In this document: piece by piece, positions 36,509 to 49,442 of the stretch
How positions within the stretch are numbered: position 1 is the stretch's first letter
Layout of the letters: the number at the start of each line of letters is the position of its first letter
From: Lineus longissimus
Lineage: Eukaryota; Nemertea; Pilidiophora; Heteronemertea; Lineidae
NCBI RefSeq assembly: GCF_910592395.1
Contig: NC_088322.1
Coordinates: forward strand, 7,063,431 to 7,127,430
Direction of reading: 5' to 3'
Length of the DNA stretch: 64,000 bases
Translations under genes and position numbers: made by a program
The notes under the pieces: generated by a model
What the model was told of the DNA's origin: nothing
Seen by the model: only the letters and a program-made list of their open reading frames with translations
The model's database searches: none

Positions 36509-37068
36509 CAAGATTTTCGAAGATAAATTTCTGCGATAGAATACATTTAAATAGCATAAGCCTCGCCATCTTTCCTTGGAACTTCCAATTGTGCTTTCCA
36601 AATGCTTCAGCTCCAAGATGAAAAGGATAATGTCGATTTCCCCACCATCTCCCATTGACAGTGCCAAGCTTTGTGTCTTGAGTAACGTCCCAGCCATCCC
36701 AAAACACCATCGCCCTATATGACCTACCGCCTTTTTTGTAGCGGATAATTATTGCCAATAGGTGCCACCCTTCCTGTTTGTCAAAGCAAGAAATTTTCGC
36801 ATGCGTAAAATATGCCCTTTTCCGAACGTAGTGTGCTACTCCTAGAGCTCTGAATACAAGGTAAATGGAGAGCCTGTAGCCTTTCTCAATTTCATCAAGA
36901 ATGTACTGCCGCTTGCGCCTACATTTGACCTTAACGTAAAAAGCGATAGTGTAGGGCTTAGGATGTAACCCTGACGTGAAGCGTTGTTTGATATTGATGT
37001 TTTCATGTTTGCCGCCAGTCATTCGAAGAGCATGACCAAATGATGTAGAGTATACATACTGTCCATTT
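36509..37068 (-). CDS. LamG-like exon, U3 copy
   Basis: 560 bp with the same borders as in U1 and U2, and no stops. It is close to U2, but the differences I could read are again mostly replacements: MT to II in the WHLLA strand, A to G, Q to R, and A/E in the KQEGWH loop. It is the last copy before the array is truncated. Confidence 0.7.
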
Positions 37069-39862
37069 CTAATATTCATAGGCAAAGAGAAGAGTAGAAT
37101 TATGTGGTAGTAATTAAATTACGTGTCCTGGATGTAGTTTATCACGTACATTTATACCGACAATAATCTGATGTAGCAATATCTGTGAAGTGGTATTTCA
37201 CATGACAGACTGAGCTCTGTATGTTGTCACGCTTCAGTAAAGCACAAATAATTCGGCCCATGTAAAGGACTTTAGGCCGTTACTTTACCATGTCGTAGAA
37301 AACAAACAGCCAGATACCATTGCAGTGATGCCAAACCAAACAAATTACAAATGACGAGGCTACTGTCACATGAATCACCAATCCTCCAATGAAAGGACTA
37401 GCTGCCATTTGCTGCCTCTTAAACCGGAAAATACCAACCGGAAGAGGTCACATGTACTTTGGTAAACGCTGCTAGTGTCACTTAAAGCAACCGTTACAAA
37501 TTGCGAGACTGGGAGATTGCTGAATTACCATGATGAATATATGCGACGAGGTAAAGTCGTTGTAGTCCCAAAGCACCCACACGGCTAAGGCGGCAGGGTA
37601 CCAACCCATCTATAGCCAACTTTATATGCCATATATATTTTCCTTTTTAATCCATGAGGAATTATAGTGAAGGCAACTTGCAAAATTGCTGAAAAATCCT
37701 GTCAGTAATAATCCAGGCGAGAAGTACTAAACTGACTGTGTACTCACTTCACCATGGCATCGCTGCCATTCAGGTAGTAAAGTCGATACACTGCAGCAGG
37801 CAAAAGAATGAACAACGGTAAGGGATGTGCAATTTACTTCGCACTAAGTGCTGAAGAACAGACCGGACTTTGTGCGCAGCTCTGCAGCCGGGTGACCTAA
37901 GGCAATGATTTCAGATCTGGCAAAAAAAAGACAGCAGTCAGTCAAAATTTGGTCGTGTCATTACTGAACATCAGACCAAAATTTAGGAGTAAATCAGGTA
38001 CGGAGTCCTCACCCGACGGCGTGTCTGCTGCAATAACTCCTGAATCGGCTCCTGTAACGCTCATAATTCCTTCTATACCCCGGACCCCGGACCAACGATC
38101 ATCATGATTTTAGAAAAGAAGCCGGCGAGCTGATCCACATTAGTGTTAACCTGTATAATTTTTTCTGAGTCAATGTACAGTGATAGGGGAGACCTTTATT
38201 CAAGAAAAAAAACAGCACGAAATCTTAAAGCGACCCGGATACAAGATATTTTATCCCTGCAACTTACGATTATTAACGATGGGTTGTGGGACAAAAATTG
38301 CTTATGTGCGGGTTAAACCAGTTACTTATCTATCGCAGGTCTCAGCAAGGCCGAACGATTGTTTTCGGAGTACCTAAAATTACCATCGCAAAAGATACAC
38401 TTTTGTCGCATGCGATACAGATGTCCCTTCGACAAAAATCTCTCGTTTGCCATGTTGGATAATTTCGTCTTTTTTACGTGAAAAAACCTTACCGTTATTC
38501 GGTATTCTTGGTGGTGTAACTATATCTTTACAAGAGGAAATCCGCGTCGGTAGTGAGGTCAAGAGCATATATCCCATCAGAGATAAAAATGACCTTTTCG
38601 ATGTCATGGCATACACCAGCAGTTCAGCACCGGAACCCTTAAACATAAACAGACAAGCTTCGAGTATTGTTTACACGGATGCCAAGGAATAACTTAAGTT
38701 GATGTACATGTACGATGACTGTGTCGGTAGTGTTGACAGACTCGCATGCATACGAATTCTTCAGAAAGTGATTTTGGCATAGATGCCCTAAATTTGCCTT
38801 TTTCAAAAGTTGCACGTGACCGGAACGAACCCCAAATGTAGAGTACTGCCATCGGATTGTCTGGTTGCAAATGAGCACGCTGGAGAGGCAGACACGACGA
38901 AATCTTTGATTGCACAATCCATCGGAATTTCCCTGAATGAAAGCCGGATGGCTCAGTGAGGCGCACAGGAAACAAACATGTAGCGGTACATGGCAAGGCA
39001 TGCATTCAGATGGAGCCCTCCAGGAAGGCAAATAGACTGAACTGGAAGACACAATCACAATAATGGCAACTATCCTGATCAGTTGTAAAATATATTTTAC
39101 AACAGTCGAGTACAAATGTTTGAATATTGCTTCCATTGCTATATTAAAAGTACATCGATAAATTTCGTTGATGAGATGAAATGCAATATATATATATCCT
39201 ATAAAATGCATATCGTTTAGAATCACAGGGCTCTGAGATCGCCATGTCAATTGATCAACGATGCATGTAAGGTGGTATTTTGTACTTGATGTCGCAAGAT
39301 ACGGTACCTGGAATGAGGGTAAATCACCGGCCTCCTACAAAAGCTGTGTTGGTCTCCCTTTCTGTAGCTTTACGGACAGAAGACAAGTTGGCACGGGCAG
39401 ATTTCGTCGATGAAAGCAACAGTTGTGTAACACTTTCAAAATTTGCTTTGACAACTAAACGAATGTGGCATTCTGAAACAACACTTCAGTCTTCTTCATC
39501 TTCTCCGTTCTAATGTGGACAGTCCTATTGTCTATTGGTGCAGATCTCTGTCCTCCTCTGTCTTCTGAATAACTATGTTTTATCGGTACGCATCTTCATC
39601 ATTTTCTGCCTGCTTTGTTGGTTTGTAATTTCAGGTTTGCTTAAAAGCAATCGATTTTTATCAATGTTCGATCATCGATCGATGCTTTTTTGGCTCTGTA
39701 TACTGTGAAATAATCAATAACTCTAACATTACATACTTTGTTAATGAGCGTTCGATTGTGACACAATGGTGATACGACTACCATTGTGTGCCATCTGAAT
39801 TGCCTTCCCGGTGGTAAGTTGATGTAAACTAACTTCATGTAGTCCTATGTTTTATTCCGGGC

Positions 39863-42800
39863 GCCTCCTCTTCTACATAAGTAGTTTCCATCAACATAGT
39901 TCACAAAAAGAGGAAAAATTATAAATCTGGCTGAATTATCACTCTTTTCTGATGTTGACTCTGATTTGACCAAAGTTAGCTCTCCATGGGTCGATTCTTT
40001 CTATGTGGAACGATGCACTGTTAAGGCGCTTCCTGGGGCCATGGATCTACCCTGTGACGGCTTGGTGTATAATGTAGATATCGATTTTTCCTATATCTCG
40101 ACGGACATAATCATATGGACCTCAATATATACACCAGTCTACTTTTAGTTTTAAAATACAATTTAATTTTTACTAAATGTACGAAGCATACACCTTAATA
40201 AAGGCTACATTGGAATTTGATCGGCAACTCTAAATTCAGCAAACCCTACGATTAGCACTACAAATACATCGATAGTCAGTGGAATATACCAAATCCTAGA
40301 AACCTACACTGAAGCCTGTATTGAAATCTTTAAAACACACCCTAAGAATCCTGAACCCTGGATCAACGCCTACATCTTATTGACACCATTATTTTAAATG
40401 TTTTAATCTAAATGGACACATTTAGTAATGCAGAATATTGTACATGTAGGTTGATCTATATAATATTACTGGAAGGGGGACGAATAAACTCACACTTGCC
40501 GATGTTGTTTTGCCTCGAAATTCGGCATGGTTGTTTGGAATATACTCTCCTGATGCAACGTATAGTTCAAATCGCTAATCATACATGAAAAGTATTAAAA
40601 TTTAAAGATTTTATATAGATTTTTTCCCGTCTCAGTCTTCTTTTTAAGCCCTCGATTCGACTTCCTCGGCACCATTTGTCAAAGTCAGCGGCCAATTTAT
40701 TCTTGCATTTGTCAGGAAAACGCAAGAACTCACTTGCTAAAGCACTCATTTGCGATTTCGCTGGAAGTTTCTCTACGCGTTGCTAATGACGTCATCACAG
40801 AGAGAATCACACCGTTCGTGCGAATTTGCGAGATTGTCCACGTTGAATTTGTCGACTGCATGTTGAGCAATTTTGTCGTTCTAAAAAGGAAATTTCCCAC
40901 AAATAATGACTGCATGCCGGAATATCTGATCGACCCACCGCCGCGCCGACAAGTTGAGTCGCGACGGCGCGGTGTAGGCCTAGCATACCGCCTGGCCCAA
41001 TAGATCGCGCGCCCTACACCACCAATGCCAACGGCCAAGCACCAATCCATCAGCAATGATCAGCGTGTCATTGTCAACCAACGCCAGTCGCCCAGCAACT
41101 TACATGTACAAAGGTTGCACTCATTTACGTTCGTATGTTCGTTCAGTGATATTGTCCGGAAATAGGTAGGCCTAGCCGAGGGTGGTGGTAGGCTGGGTCC
41201 TATCATAATCATATTCATAGGCCTAGCCGAGGGTGGTGGTAGCCGGCTGGGTCCTATCATGCAAAAGACAAAAGTCAATAAAGAAATAAATGCGTGTCCG
41301 GCAACGCCCCCACACCTGGCCTTTTGGGTGACTCCAGAAACTACCGGGCCGATTTCTTCAAAGTTTGGTTTTTATATTTCAGTAACCATGGTTACGATAT
41401 AGGGGCCATTTTGCGTACTCTAATACATTAATTTGCTGTACATTACTTTGTATCACCTATGCGTACACGGGGGGGGGGGTATCTAACAAATTGGAAAAAT
41501 GTGTGTACATACTGAGCGGATGACAAACAAAACACGGTCAGTGGCACAACCTATGATAATATAGGCCTGCCTTTCAACTCTAGCTACCACCCGCATTATG
41601 CCCACTACACGGGTTATGCTAGTTAGTCATAATCTGACAATGAGGAACCTGCAGAACTAAAAATCCAGATGGCAGCACCAGTACTAAAAGGTACACTTCC
41701 AGTGCATATTCCATTAAAATTAAGTTTTATTGATTTTCTCCTCCCTAAAACTCATTGAAATAGAATTAAGGACCAATAAAACAACATTTTTGGTGCCATT
41801 TCCCCATGTAAAGTAATTAAGGGATGAAATATTCAATAATCATTGACCCGGGAAATGGCTTTCTCATTACAACCATGGTCCACTTGCCCGCGGGGCCCCC
41901 TATTGGCAGGTTTTGTTGCGCAGGTTCCTCATTATAGTGATAAGGACCAATATACGTTTCATCTTCTTTATATTATGGCTTGATTGGAAAGAACAAAGTC
42001 AAAACCTGATCAAGTATCATCATAATGTTTTAATCAAACTTGGTAAGGACATGATCAGGCCATCATATTCAACCTAGTGAGAAAAATAGTCACAATCTGA
42101 TGGTGATAAAGACTGCTAAATGTTGTTTTCTTCGTACGATTTGATATGAGAAAGAGATATAGTCACAGACTTCATTTTCTGGGGCCAATATCAGATTGTC
42201 TTCATTTTATGGCTATGTCACAACCTGAGATCACGATCAAGGATCATATGATACTGTCACAACTCACAAATAGAAAATACTTAGAGCCTGATGATTGTGA
42301 TAATAGGGACCAAAGCATGACAGGATACTAGATTCATTCGTATCACTGTGTTATACTGACGAATATAAAGCAATTATTATTAGAAATTACATGCGGTAGT
42401 ATAACACATGATACATCACGTTATCGTGCCATGCAATAGGATAGAATCTTGAAGAATGCTGCGTCAGTATTTCATAGAAAATGTAAGTATATCCTCCCCC
42501 TTTTAATGTGCATTCTGGGATTGAGTTTCAATCTGTTATTTTCAGTTTTACCCCAGGATATGCTGCTTAAGTTGTTGTTGGATGAGAGCATACGCGATAT
42601 ACATGTACTGTAAAACTGCTGTCTAAGTGTTACAAAGGGAACTTTCTCACCGTGTTTAAGTACCTTGATGGTATGCTATTATGTTAGACGGACATACAAA
42701 ACTCGAAAATGCCAGTGCGATCGCCAAGAGCGTGAAAACGAGACAGTCGCTCACAAAGGCGCAACCTGTCCTCAGTTGTGGACGTACTAAAATGCTGAGG

Positions 42801-43494
42801 CGGATGGGTCAAGGGCTAACTACAAACAATATGGCTATGCCAAAACTGTTGGCTCGTGATTGAGGACTTATATATAAAACCCCAAATCTGAGGGAATAAA
42901 ATTGTTTGGTGTCCCTCTAAAGAGATAGTCCCAAGACTCAGCAAAGCAAAGAAGGACGCTTTATTGCCCGAAAGATTATTGAAAATATTAATTCTATTCT
43001 TCAAATTTGCCTAATTTTGGTCAACTTTTAAAATTATGTTTGCCCAAACCCAATGACAAGGTTGATAACACGTTAATACTGGTAAAGGTGGATTCATAAT
43101 ATTACAAGATGAAACAATTGCAATAGTTTCATGCATTCATTTCCGCTGTAAATATTATGTGCTGCAAATCTTTACACATGATTAAATGCCTTCAGTTAAC
43201 CTGATCTGCAAGTCGCTCGGTTTCCGCCATATCGCAGACGCTAGTTCCTTGCAGCATTCGGTTGAAGACGAACAATCTTCAAAACGTCCACGGCAACTTT
43301 TGCTCCTGGAAGCAGAAAATGTTTCGATAACATTTGTATGCTAACTTTAGTTAGGCCTGGTCTTGTTGATTACCGCAGTATACAGTGTTGGTAAATCGTC
43401 CAGATCGTCACGTTGCATCCGCAAGATGTCGGCCAGTTATTGAACAGCTTATATGCAAAACGCACCATATGGCAATTTTGGCAAAATAAAGTTG
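39863..43494. other. Gene-poor stretch after the tandem array
   Basis: AT-rich DNA with a fragment at 39884-40048 related to 56695-56860 (see that entry) and a short imperfect tandem duplication at about 41168-41260 (TAGGCCTAGCCGAGGGTGG twice). ORFs of up to 108 codons show no domain. I see no gene I can support. Confidence 0.5.
39884..40048 (+). repeat. Fragment of a dispersed coding-like repeat
   Basis: On the plus strand this reads ELSLFSDVDSDLTKVSS and ALPGAMDLP. The same protein-like sequence with changes is on the minus strand at 56695-56860 (FELSRFSDVDFNLTRVSS, ALPGAMN). Two diverged copies in opposite orientation suggest a transposon ORF or gene fragment of unknown type. Confidence 0.5.
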
Positions 43495-43527
43495 CAAGTC
43501 CCGACGTTCAGCCGAGAAAGGTATTAT

Positions 43528-44336
43528 AAGTACCGTAAGTCCGACATCTCATGAGTCCGACAATAAGGCACTATCCTTGGGATTTATTTGAAATCAATGT
43601 TCTCAGCAAACACCACCAAATACATCATCAAATCTCATAAAAATAAAAGGCGGGAAAATGGCAATGCAGTGTGTGGCTGCCCTTCAATTGACTTAAAAAG
43701 AAATGGAAAGTTGTTCGTGATTACCAGTGATGTTGAGATGGAGAAGAATAAAAAGTGTTATCTTGATTCATGGATACAATCTAATGTTAACTTAGCTCCT
43801 TTGGTAGTTGCCATTATCTTTGCTTTTAGAGCACATTTTAATTGCCTCGTCAGAGCCGTGATATTTGAACAGATAACTGCCAAGTTTTGTGATAACACCC
43901 ACACATAGAACCTTCCGACAGGGACGTATGGAACCCGGAGCACATAAAACCCGGGATACAAAGGGTAAAAAAACCATGCCCGAATTATGGAGCATGATTT
44001 CTTCAACTTGGCGACGATTACACCAGACAATGCAAACCTGTCATCCTGTTGACGAAATGTCAAGATAAAGCAATTCTTGCAAAAACTCCTCAGATAGCTG
44101 GTACCAAACTAAACTAAATGTGTTCCTTAAGCATGATAACTTTACTCGGTCTTCAATACCTTGTTCGACCAATCATATGCCAATTGGAGAACTAGAAATA
44201 TCAGCCTTTATTTTTTAAACTTAAAAAAAAATGTGTTCATACAATACATATCTTTCTGACTTGTGGTACTTCGGACTTATGGGACGTCGGACTTGCGGGA
44301 CGTCGGACTTGTGGGATGTCGTACTTGTGAGAGGAG
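43528..44336. mobile_element. Foldback-like element FB4
   Basis: The right arm (44259-44336) has four to five 16-bp units of the form ACTTGTGGGACGTCGG. The left end (43528-43570) has the reverse complement, GTAAGTCCGACATC and GAGTCCGAC. The arms are unequal and no target duplication was found, so the borders are approximate. The middle has only short ORFs. Confidence 0.5.
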
Positions 44337-44339
44337 GGG

Positions 44340-45500
44340 GGATCTTCTTATCATCGGTATACGAAGACTTGGAACACGGACGGAATGATGAAATATGTTC
44401 AAAATGGCATATTCCTATATGTACGCAAAATTGTCGAGGTAAGGAAATTCTCAGTGTTAAACTTGATGTCGAACTAAACTCGCAAGAACAGCCAATGAAT
44501 AATATCACAACGATTTAGAGTTCCTACACTGATGGGAAAACCTTTATTAAATGAATATACTACCAGTACATTAAGAATTTCAAAAGTTACTGCTTCGTCG
44601 AGAAAAATAGAATAATAAATATATAGCAATGATCTAAACCATGTAAAGTGCTACCAAATATAATTGCAGTTACCGAAACTATCACCTCAGGGACAATCAT
44701 GTAGAATTAGGACACAAAGCGATTTTAATACAGCTGCCTGCTCACGGAGTTACATGTAGTTGACATTTGTGTAATACAACATTCATCAGGATGTTCAGGC
44801 AATTCAGTCTGCCAACTACTTCATTCAATGAATGATGTGTCTCATACCTATTTCTTCTTTTATTACAAGCAAAACTTGGCAATGTATGAAAAATATCATG
44901 AAAATATCACAATATCAAAATATTATGAAAAGTCTGTCTTTTTAAGTCCTGCAGTCCTCAATATTCAGAACGAAAAGAATCATTATCTGGTCCATTCTTC
45001 GACTTCCTGTAAAGAAATTCGAAAAAAATCCTGTCTATTATGATAATGATAATTCTACGGCAACTCTAAAATTGAAAATATTATATAAGCTTGATATTTT
45101 GCAATAACAAGGAAGCGGACAGATTTTTGTTTCGATCTTTCTTCATAGAAAGTCGGAGAATAGACCAGAGTATGACTCCGTTCTATTTCAATATTTATAA
45201 TTAACTGCAGGATTTGAAAAGATAGGTATTTCGTGATATTTTGACATTGATATTTTGCACGCAATTCAATTTTTTGCATATATTCATAGAAAGAATAGAT
45301 AAGGCATGCAACGTTTATTAAATTATTACTTTTGGTAAGAAATAGACTTTATTCAAAACATTTTAAGTGTATTTAAACCTTCAGCCACGAAGGGCGTCCC
45401 TATCAGAAACATAGTTCAAGCAACAGTACAAAGAAACATGATCTAGTGAAAATTAGTTCCTTCTTGTTGACTCCCTACCGTCACTATCAATAGTCTCATT
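44340..45500. other. No gene recognised
   Basis: AT-rich, with stop-rich frames on both strands. I see no repeat or exon I can support. Confidence 0.4.
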
Positions 45501-45710
45501 TGACATGCTTGGCGTGTTGCGGCTAACGACTAACACTACATAAAATGTTGCCAACAGTAAGATAGTGGTTAATTTTGGCTAATGATTATGATAATGATTA
45601 TGATCTATTGAATCCTCCAAATCGAGGAATACAACTACACACACTAACACATGTTAAAATGAGTCGCATACCGTAAAAGAATATATAGATATAATATATA
45701 TACAACATAC
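45501..45710. repeat. Local tandem duplication, copy A (empty site)
   Basis: It starts TGACATGCTTGGCGTGTTGC and recurs from 45772 (period about 271 bp). Copy A runs through CATACCGTAAAAGAATATAT without interruption and so shows the locus without FB2. Copy B continues from 45945 to 46944 across the insertion. Confidence 0.75.
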
Positions 45711-45945
45711 AGTCTTGAATAATTTTGCTATTATAAAGGTCATGAACTGAAACAAAATCGTATGAACATTTTGACATGCTTGGCGTGTTGCGGCTGACGA
45801 CTAACACTACATAAAATGCTGCCAACAGTAAGATAGTGGTTAATTTTTGCTAATGATAATGATTATGATCTATTGAAATTTCCAAATCGAGGAATACAAC
45901 TACACACACTAATACATGTTAAAATGAGTCACATACTGTAAAAGG

Positions 45946-46943
45946 GGTATACGGTAAAAAAGGTACAGGAAAAAAATGTACAGGAAAAAGGTACGGAAAT
46001 AAAGGTACAGGAAATAAAAGTACAGGAAATAAAAGTACTGGAAATAAAGGTACCGGAAAAAAAGGTACCGGAAAAAAAGGTACAAAAATTGGCATAAATA
46101 GGTAAAAAGGTACACAATTTTTTTTAGAATATTATTCTCTTCAACTGGTTCAGACTCGGCCTATGTCTTAATCTTTTCTTGCCCATTTTCTTCTTCTGTG
46201 ACTAAGGTGGTGCCTTAAAATAGTTTAATACATTGCGGACAATTTTGTTACGGAATGAATTTGAGGAAAATTCTTTGAAGAAATTGCCCAACAGGGAGGC
46301 TGACTTTTTTTTGGTAATAACTACATTCATGTTCTTTTAAATTTAAAAATACTCGAGTCGTATTCTTATTAGGGACAGATCTAGGATCTTGGGAAGGGGA
46401 GGCGCACCTGGCATCCTACCTGGCATTTCACATTAAGATTCTCGCCAATTTCCCTAAATAGCTTGTGTTTGGTCTTAAAATCTAGTAATTTGTCTGTTAA
46501 GACCTAATTGGCCAGGCACATTGTTAATTTGATCCAGCTCTATGAAGAGTGTTATTGATTAATTGCAATTTAACTTGAACATTGATACATTTATCAGTTA
46601 ACGCTTTTGCAGAGGGAATTGTCCTAGAATCTTTACAATCATCATGATCTTGATAGCCTTGTTTTCACTATTGAAAACCATAACGGTATACTGGAAATTT
46701 GATATACCTATTTCTAAGGCCTATGCAATGCCTATGCAACAAATAAAGTTAAAGTTATGAATAGAAAAAGAGAGAATTCAAATTATATTTTTTTAAAATA
46801 TTGTGTACCTTTTTTACCTATTCATGCCATTTTGTGTACCTATTTTTCCAGTACCTTTTTTCCGGTACCTTTATTTCCGGTACTTTTATTTCCTGTACCT
46901 TTATTTACTGTACCTTTTTTCCTGTACCTTTATAACCTAGATT
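45946..46943. mobile_element. Foldback element FB2 (998 bp)
   Basis: The left arm (45946-46127) repeats AGGTACAGGAAATAAA-type units, some with AGGTACCGG. The right arm (about 46789-46943) is its inverse (TTTATTTCCGGTACC). CTGTAAAAGG occurs at 45936-45945 and again at 46944-46953, a 10-bp duplication. The neighbouring duplicated copy at 45501-45710 lacks the element. The middle is AT-rich and non-coding. The unit core AGGTACCGG is shared with FB1, so the two are probably related. Drosophila FB elements have arms of this design and 9-bp duplications. Confidence 0.82.
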
Positions 46944-46953
46944 CTGTAAAAGG

Positions 46954-47662
46954 ATATAAAGATATAATATATTGTATACTACTACACGCAGGCTTAAATA
47001 AAGTTACAATACATAGGATATCAGGAAGGGAATACCAGTCATCACAACAAGCTTACTTTAGTGCCTATTTTGTTAAAATACAGTATATTAAACATCGAAT
47101 AAATTGGACCTGTAGTTTTTGCACAGCAGCCTAAAAGGACAGCGACAGTTTACTTAATGAGATACCTAATATTGCCTTTGAAGCAATGTGTTTTTTATTA
47201 CTCACGTCAAGAATTCTTGCTTACATGTATAGAATAAGTTACGGTAGACGTAGATTTTGGACGGATGCATTTCGTAATATGACTACATGTGCATCAATTA
47301 AAAGTATATGCGTGCAGTGCTCGCTTGTAAAAAGCAGACCACATGCTGTAGAAATGGCTGTATCACAGTTACAGGTTCCATGCTGCCTTACTGCATTATA
47401 TATCCAGGTGAGTTTACACACAAATTTCGTCAATTTATCTTGGCTTTAACTGCCACTTTAAAAAGTTTCGGTCGATCAACGAAATTTGTTTTTACTGGCA
47501 ATAGCCACTTACTACATGAAATCAAAACCTTGTAAAAAAAAACAGCATATTTTCCAGCTTAATTTTCAATTGTGTTATCGTGACATTGGTCTCACATGAC
47601 AATGAAATATACAAATAAAAGTTCTGAAAGATAACAATGAAAACAGATAAGTATATGATGTA
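46954..47662. other. No gene recognised
   Basis: AT-rich sequence with short ORFs only and no domain or splice pattern I can support. Confidence 0.4.
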
Positions 47663-47665
47663 TAT

Positions 47666-47963
47666 CTATACTATAATGCGCGTTGTGGCCGCTAAATAGG
47701 AGGCGATTTTTGTTTCAAAATTGGGCCTCGGAAATGCGTCGAATTCTTGCAACCTTTGGCTTCGTAGGTCTGGATCATACGTAAGAGTGTCACTGAGGGT
47801 GTCATACGTCGAATATCTTCGTGGTTTTAGAATAAATAACAACTTTTCAGAGAGCACGTCGACTGGAGAGCTCCGCTCATTCTCAAAAGCATACACAAAC
47901 TTCACGCATATTCTCCCTGCCACATCAGTATTAGCTTCCAGCACGTATGTAGTGCTATACAAC
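47666..47963 (-). CDS. Possible terminal exon, unknown product
   Basis: An open frame of about 98 codons after a pyrimidine-rich stretch ending in a possible acceptor (CCATGGACCAG, exon start 47963), to a TAG at 47666. The composition is protein-like, with segments TTYVLEANTDVAGRICVKF and LLFILKPRRYSTYDTL. I do not recognise the family and see no polyadenylation signal. It could be an exon or chance. Confidence 0.28.
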
Positions 47964-48589
47964 CTGGTCCATGGTGCAGGGTATTAGCAGGGAGATTAAT
48001 GATTAGCCTATTCTATTTTAGTTCTATTCGAGAAACACTGACCTGAGTGATGAGGCAAATTCTGCAGAGTGGCCTACCGGAACATGCAGTCAGGGTATCA
48101 ATAAACAGTTATGCCAGGATGGACAAAATATGTACAGTGGCCAGCGCTTGCTCTTTGTTTTATTCTTTACTGACTGATGTTGTCAGTTTGAATTGCGTTC
48201 TGCATCTCTCCATGCGCCTGGCTTTGGTCCGACAGTGGCATTGGGTACGGGAGTGGGTAGGTAATATGCCTGACATGTGAGGGCCTTATTTGGAACAGGA
48301 CCTACTGTCACTTGTCTCAATGCATTGTGCAAAATAGCATACTCCAATCAATCTATTGGGGGTTGCATGTAGATAGCAGCAATAAGTCCCTAAATGCAGT
48401 TCATTTCGTGTTTAACCTTTAATAAAACTTCAGTAACGTTAGAAATTTAATGTAGCTCAATCATCGTGCCCATTTAACTAATGTATATTACATTTCAACT
48501 TTGCCCGCTCCATGGGTATATGCTAGTATACATAATGCGAACCGTAAAACCCATTAGATAACAGGATGCGAATTGAAACCGAATTCCGT

Positions 48590-49442
48590 AGAGCGCTCTC
48601 CGGAATACGAATTGGTTAATCCAGTTTCAGAACGGTCGCGTCACACTGGCCCGAATACGCATTCAAATCGGTTTAAAACGCGCCACACTCAATGCATACT
48701 AACGACGCGCCATCTATTATTATTATTATTATTATTTATTAACCTCCCTTAAGGGAGAATAAAATTTACAAGTACAAAACATATAAGTATAATATCACAG
48801 TATCACACAGTCATTATTAACAAGTTAAAATCGCGTAAGGTGCTTGACCATTTCCATCTCCTGGCCATGCCTATTGCCAAAGTTCGGGTCAAAGAGGAGT
48901 GTCCTCAGCGAGTCAACACCACCGTCGCTAAATGCGGAGAATCCCGGCCTCGCCCTCGAAAACGAGGCCAAAACCGGGGAAAACCCCGCCGCGACAATGT
49001 TGCTGACCAGCGTACCTTTGACCAACGAACCGGCGGCAACATACCTTGCCAGGAAATGGCAATGCAAGTCACGTGCAAGGGAGTTGATATTTCCCTATTC
49101 TATGGCATAACGAAAAACGATTTGAGTTAATGAGATCATTTAAATACATCAGTTAAATAGTTCGGATCACTAGTTCCCGCGGTCAAAGGTCACTTTCCAT
49201 GCGCCGGGCGCATGCGCAGTGCGATCGAAAACCTTAATTCGTATCAAGCGCGTCACACTTGAAATCTCAATACGGTTTCGTTGATTCGGATTAACTGATT
49301 CGCATTCAATTCGGTTTGAGAACCGTGTTGGTTAAAGCGGATTGAGATCGGTATGAACCGAATTGAGTGTGACGCCCCAATACGTATCAACGTTTTAATT
49401 CGAATTCAATTCGTGTTAAAACCCCAGTGTGACCACGGCATT
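48590..49442. mobile_element. Degenerate palindromic MITE with inserted LINE-like tail
   Basis: Both sides are rich in GAATTCG/CGAATT-type words and in repeated GCGTCACACT or AGTGTGACGCC motifs in opposite orientations, as in a long decayed inverted repeat. The right edge is near CAGTGTGACCACGGCA. In the middle an (ATT)n run at 48714-48737, followed by unrelated sequence to about 49100, looks like the reversed 3' end of a non-LTR element. Borders are approximate. Confidence 0.4.

Larger units (their letters stand above)
32073..39862. repeat. Tandem unit U3, truncated (7790 bp)
   Basis: Third copy. It follows U2 closely until about 39560, becomes more diverged, and loses homology at about 39862 after TTCCGGGCGC. 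The last 1.2-1.5 kb of the unit is absent. The unlike sequence beyond the junction includes a fragment related to 56.7-56.9 kb. Confidence 0.88.

Noticed and set aside
48840..49130. ORFs of 80-96 codons on both strands inside the MITE
   Set aside because: Overlapping frames on both strands with no domain; probably from the LINE-like insert.
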